From Cesiribacteraceae bacterium YIM B00369 (GTDB lineage Bacteria > Bacteroidota > Bacteroidia > Cytophagales > Cyclobacteriaceae), in assembly GCA_017948555.1 (NCBI GenBank), contig JAFMYY010000007.1, forward strand, positions 62,001 through 126,000: 64,000 bases of DNA, written 5' to 3'. The notes under the pieces are model-generated. The model was not told the origin of the DNA. It worked only from the letters and a program-made list of their open reading frames with translations, and did not search any database. Of the stretch, positions 61,594 through 64,000 are shown piece by piece. Made by a program: the position numbers and the translations under genes. The number at the start of each line of letters is the position of its first letter. The first letter of the stretch is position 1.

Positions 61594-64000
61594 TCAAAAA
61601 TCTACATTAACACCCACAACAATCTGCCTGTTTATAGGATAATTTTCTGAACCACCTCCTTCAGGATCATAATTGCTGAGCAAGTGACTTTTCGATATTA
61701 CCAGGAGGTTGGATCCCGTAGCGTACAATCGGATTTTTCCTGCTGAAATTCTTTCAGAAACAGAACCAGGTAAATTATACCCAATAGAAACATTTCTTAT
61801 TTTGAAATATGAACCATCTACAAAAGGAAGTGCCTGATAGCCATAAATACTGCTAAGGCTGCCTCTTCTCGGACGAGGATAATCATTGGTAGGATTTTCT
61901 GGTGTCCAATAGTCAAACATTGAAAGTGATCCACCAGTACCTTCGGGATTATATCTTCCCAAAAATCCTGCATTGATCATCTGACCCCAGCGTGCAAAAA
62001 GAAAAATATCAAGATCAAAAGCCTTATAACGAAAACTGTTTCTTAATCCTGCTATCCACTTCGGAACCGTACTGCCTAAATATTGCCGGTCATCTGCAGG
62101 TACAATAATTTTATCCCCATTTACATCCTCCACTCTTATATCTCCGGGTTTAAAAGTTGGTCCGTTTTCATTTCCAAAACGGTACTCTGCGGCTTCATCA
62201 GCCTCATCTGTCTGCCAGATCCCAAGCTTTTTATAGGAGTAAAAAGATTGAATAGGTCTTCCTATCAGTAAAGAATTTGTTTCAGGATCTGAAGCGCTAA
62301 TGATATCATTATCGCTGATCAGGCTTGTTATTTCTTCCTTATTTTTGGTAAAAGTCGCTGAAGTTGCCCACCGGAAATTATCATTATCAAAATTTATAGA
62401 ATTCAAACCTAATTCTATTCCCCTGTTTTGTGTGGAGGCTACGTTTTGTAAAACATCTACCACTCCTGTAGATTGAGGTAAAGTTCTTGCAAAAAGAATA
62501 TCCGTTGTTTGGGTGTTATACGCATCAATTGAAGCAGTCAATCTGTTATTAAACAAGCCCAGATCTAACCCCAGATTGATAGTTGCCGAATTTTCCCAGC
62601 CCAGATTAGCATTACCAACTCTGGTTGAAAAACGGTACATAGGAGCAGCCACGTCTCCAAAGCCCATTCCACGTTCGGTAACCACTAAGCTTTGGGTTCC
62701 ATAAGCATCAATGCCTGAATTACCGGTCAGTCCATAGCTTCCTCTCAATTTTAAAAGATCTACCCTTTCCAGGTTGTTCATGAAAGATTCATCGCTAATA
62801 ATCCAGCCAGCTGCCACGGAAGGGAAAGCATCAAACTTTCTGCCTGATAATACAGAGGATCCATCAACCCTGTTAGTTAAAGTGATTAAATATTTGTCTC
62901 TGAAAATATAGTTCAGGCGACCGGCATAAGACATTGTGTTGGATCTTGTGTAACCAGACTCAATAATTCTGCCGTCGGGTGAGGTTCCTCCAAGGTTATA
63001 AAATAAGTGGGATGACAAAACCTGCCCTATACCAGACATAAAATAATCTTCCTCATCACTTTGTGTGTAATTAGTAATACCAGTAATGGTAAAAGAATGG
63101 TCATCAATATTTTTGGAATAGGTTAAAATATTATCCCAATGATAAAATCTGTTGAAGTTAGTGGTAAGCTCTGCCCTTGATATTCCTGTACCTCTTTGGG
63201 TGTAAGAAACTTCATCAAAATATTTTCCTCTCCTGCTGCTATTAAGACGGGATCCAAAATTTGAACGAAAACTCAGCCCATTAAATGGTTTAAGCTCTAA
63301 GTATGCATTCAGACTCACGTTTGTATTTTTTGTATTATCTATTGCGGCATTAGGGATTTCATCTGCCAAAGGACTGACAGAACTACTTCCTGCAATTGGT
63401 CTATGAATTATATTGCCAAATTCATCGTAGGCTCTCCCAAGAGGGGTAGCAGATATTGCGGCGGACAAAGGATCTGTCCGGTTATTGCGATCATAATAGG
63501 TTACCTGACTTAATAAGCCAGCCATTGCCCAGGAGGTAATTTTCTGGTCCAGGTTCAGGCGTACATTGTAGCGGTCCATGTCATTCATCCGGTACATTCC
63601 TTCCTCTCTGAATAAACCTGCCGAAAGAAATGCTTTTGTCGATTCATTGCCTCCTCTCACCGACAGGGTGTGGCTTTGTTGCCTTCCATTTCGCATTAAT
63701 TCATCTACCCAGTCTACCCATTGCCCCTCCTGGTAAGCGTTTACCAGGTCATTTTCACCTCCAAACAATTGTTCATCCGTAGTAGGATAAGTTCCATTTG
63801 TAGTCCGGTAAGCTTCCCTTCTCAATTGCAGGTAATCCTCACCTGTTAACCTGTCAGGGAAAGGTGTCAGGCCGTTTACTCCATAAAATCCATTATAAGA
63901 TATTTGAGGTTTTCCTTCCATACCTCTTTTGGTAGTGATTATTACCACTCCATTTGCTCCCTGAGAACCATAAATTGCAGTAGCAGAGGCATCTTTTAAA
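61594..64000 (-). CDS. susC: SusC-like TonB-dependent transporter, pair 2 (partial, N-terminus beyond window)
   Basis: At least 802 codons of a SusC/RagA-family transporter, open to the right edge; the true start lies outside. The visible part begins in the plug (KDASATAIYGSQGANGVVII) and continues through the barrel: RGGNESTKAFLSAGLFREEG, ISDESFMNNLERVDLLKLRG, SYGLTGNSGIDAYGTQ and GWENSATINLGLDLGLFNNR. It ends in RQIVVGVNVDF, a normal outer-membrane terminal strand. Because the left portion is missing, the signal peptide, carboxypeptidase-like domain and any N-terminal signalling domain cannot be judged. It is paired with the SusD lipoprotein gene 34 bp downstream. Confidence 0.95.
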   Translation of the reverse strand, partial: LKDASATAIYGSQGANGVVIITTKRGMEGKPQISYNGFYGVNGLTPFPDRLTGEDYLQLRREAYRTTNGTYPTTDEQLFGGENDLVNAYQEGQWVDWVDELMRNGRQQSHTLSVRGGNESTKAFLSAGLFREEGMYRMNDMDRYNVRLNLDQKITSWAMAGLLSQVTYYDRNNRTDPLSAAISATPLGRAYDEFGNIIHRPIAGSSSVSPLADEIPNAAIDNTKNTNVSLNAYLELKPFNGLSFRSNFGSRLNSSRRGKYFDEVSYTQRGTGISRAELTTNFNRFYHWDNILTYSKNIDDHSFTITGITNYTQSDEEDYFMSGIGQVLSSHLFYNLGGTSPDGRIIESGYTRSNTMSYAGRLNYIFRDKYLITLTNRVDGSSVLSGRKFDAFPSVAAGWIISDESFMNNLERVDLLKLRGSYGLTGNSGIDAYGTQSLVVTERGMGFGDVAAPMYRFSTRVGNANLGWENSATINLGLDLGLFNNRLTASIDAYNTQTTDILFARTLPQSTGVVDVLQNVASTQNRGIELGLNSINFDNDNFRWATSATFTKNKEEITSLISDNDIISASDPETNSLLIGRPIQSFYSYKKLGIWQTDEADEAAEYRFGNENGPTFKPGDIRVEDVNGDKIIVPADDRQYLGSTVPKWIAGLRNSFRYKAFDLDIFLFARWGQMINAGFLGRYNPEGTGGSLSMFDYWTPENPTNDYPRPRRGSLSSIYGYQALPFVDGSYFKIRNVSIGYNLPGSVSERISAGKIRLYATGSNLLVISKSHLLSNYDPEGGGSENYPINRQIVVGVNVDF

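Overview
The window is a large carbohydrate-utilisation region from a Bacteroidota genome. The evidence is two SusC/SusD pairs, type IX secretion (T9SS) C-terminal domains on several secreted enzymes, Cys-anchored lipoproteins, and promoter-like TAnnTTTG elements. T9SS domains and the AT-rich intergenic DNA fit a Cytophagales-like, non-Bacteroides lineage, but I cannot name the genus from sequence alone. The enzyme set points to pectin: three PL1 pectate lyases, two CE8 pectin methylesterase-like proteins, two GH28 polygalacturonases, and side-chain enzymes (GH2, GH127, GH78, GH95, GH29, a GH43-like propeller, a SASA-type acetylesterase and a DUF5703 protein).

Layout: (1) 228-2642, minus strand: PL1 followed by a DUF3826 protein. 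(2) 3151-6753, plus strand: a long GH2 enzyme behind its own controlled promoter. (3) 24280 down to 7034, minus strand: GH127, SusC, SusD, a T9SS surface protein, a tandem beta-helix/Ig protein, PL1, CE8, PL1 and a small lipoprotein. This is the homogalacturonan capture and cutting operon. (4) 24766-35009, plus strand: a cytoplasmic sugar operon with a DeoR regulator, FucI-like isomerase, split transketolase (two genes), RbsB/DUF2291/RbsA/RbsC-type ABC importer and FGGY kinase. Isomerase plus kinase plus split transketolase matches the non-oxidative D-apiose route, which would suit a pectin degrader; this is an inference. (5) 50902 down to 35039, minus strand: GntR regulator, GH28, GH95, two DUF1080 proteins, a PQQ-dehydrogenase-like propeller fused to an azurin-like domain, a sodium symporter, an acetylesterase and a DUF5703 glycosidase-like protein. 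(6) 64000 down to 51123, minus strand: a second SusC (cut by the window end) and SusD, GH29, GH43-like, GH28, GH78 and a divergent CE8.

How the parts may work together: secreted and surface enzymes demethylate and cut the backbone, the SusCD pairs import oligomers, periplasmic lipoproteins trim side chains, and three importer types (TonB-dependent, sodium symport, ABC) bring in products. No hybrid two-component or ECF-sigma/anti-sigma regulator is visible; control seems to rest on the GntR and DeoR proteins. An 18-bp sequence repeated exactly 48 kb apart lies just upstream of the GntR gene and in the PL1/GH2 divergent region, with a 14/18 match in the GH127/DeoR divergent region. A second element, a 10-bp-spaced TCGT direct repeat of DeoR type, occurs in both divergent regions.

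The most unusual items are the oxidoreductase-azurin fusion coupled to DUF1080 proteins (a possible oxidation-then-elimination glycan cleavage module), the apiose-like split-transketolase operon, and the shared two-operator architecture.
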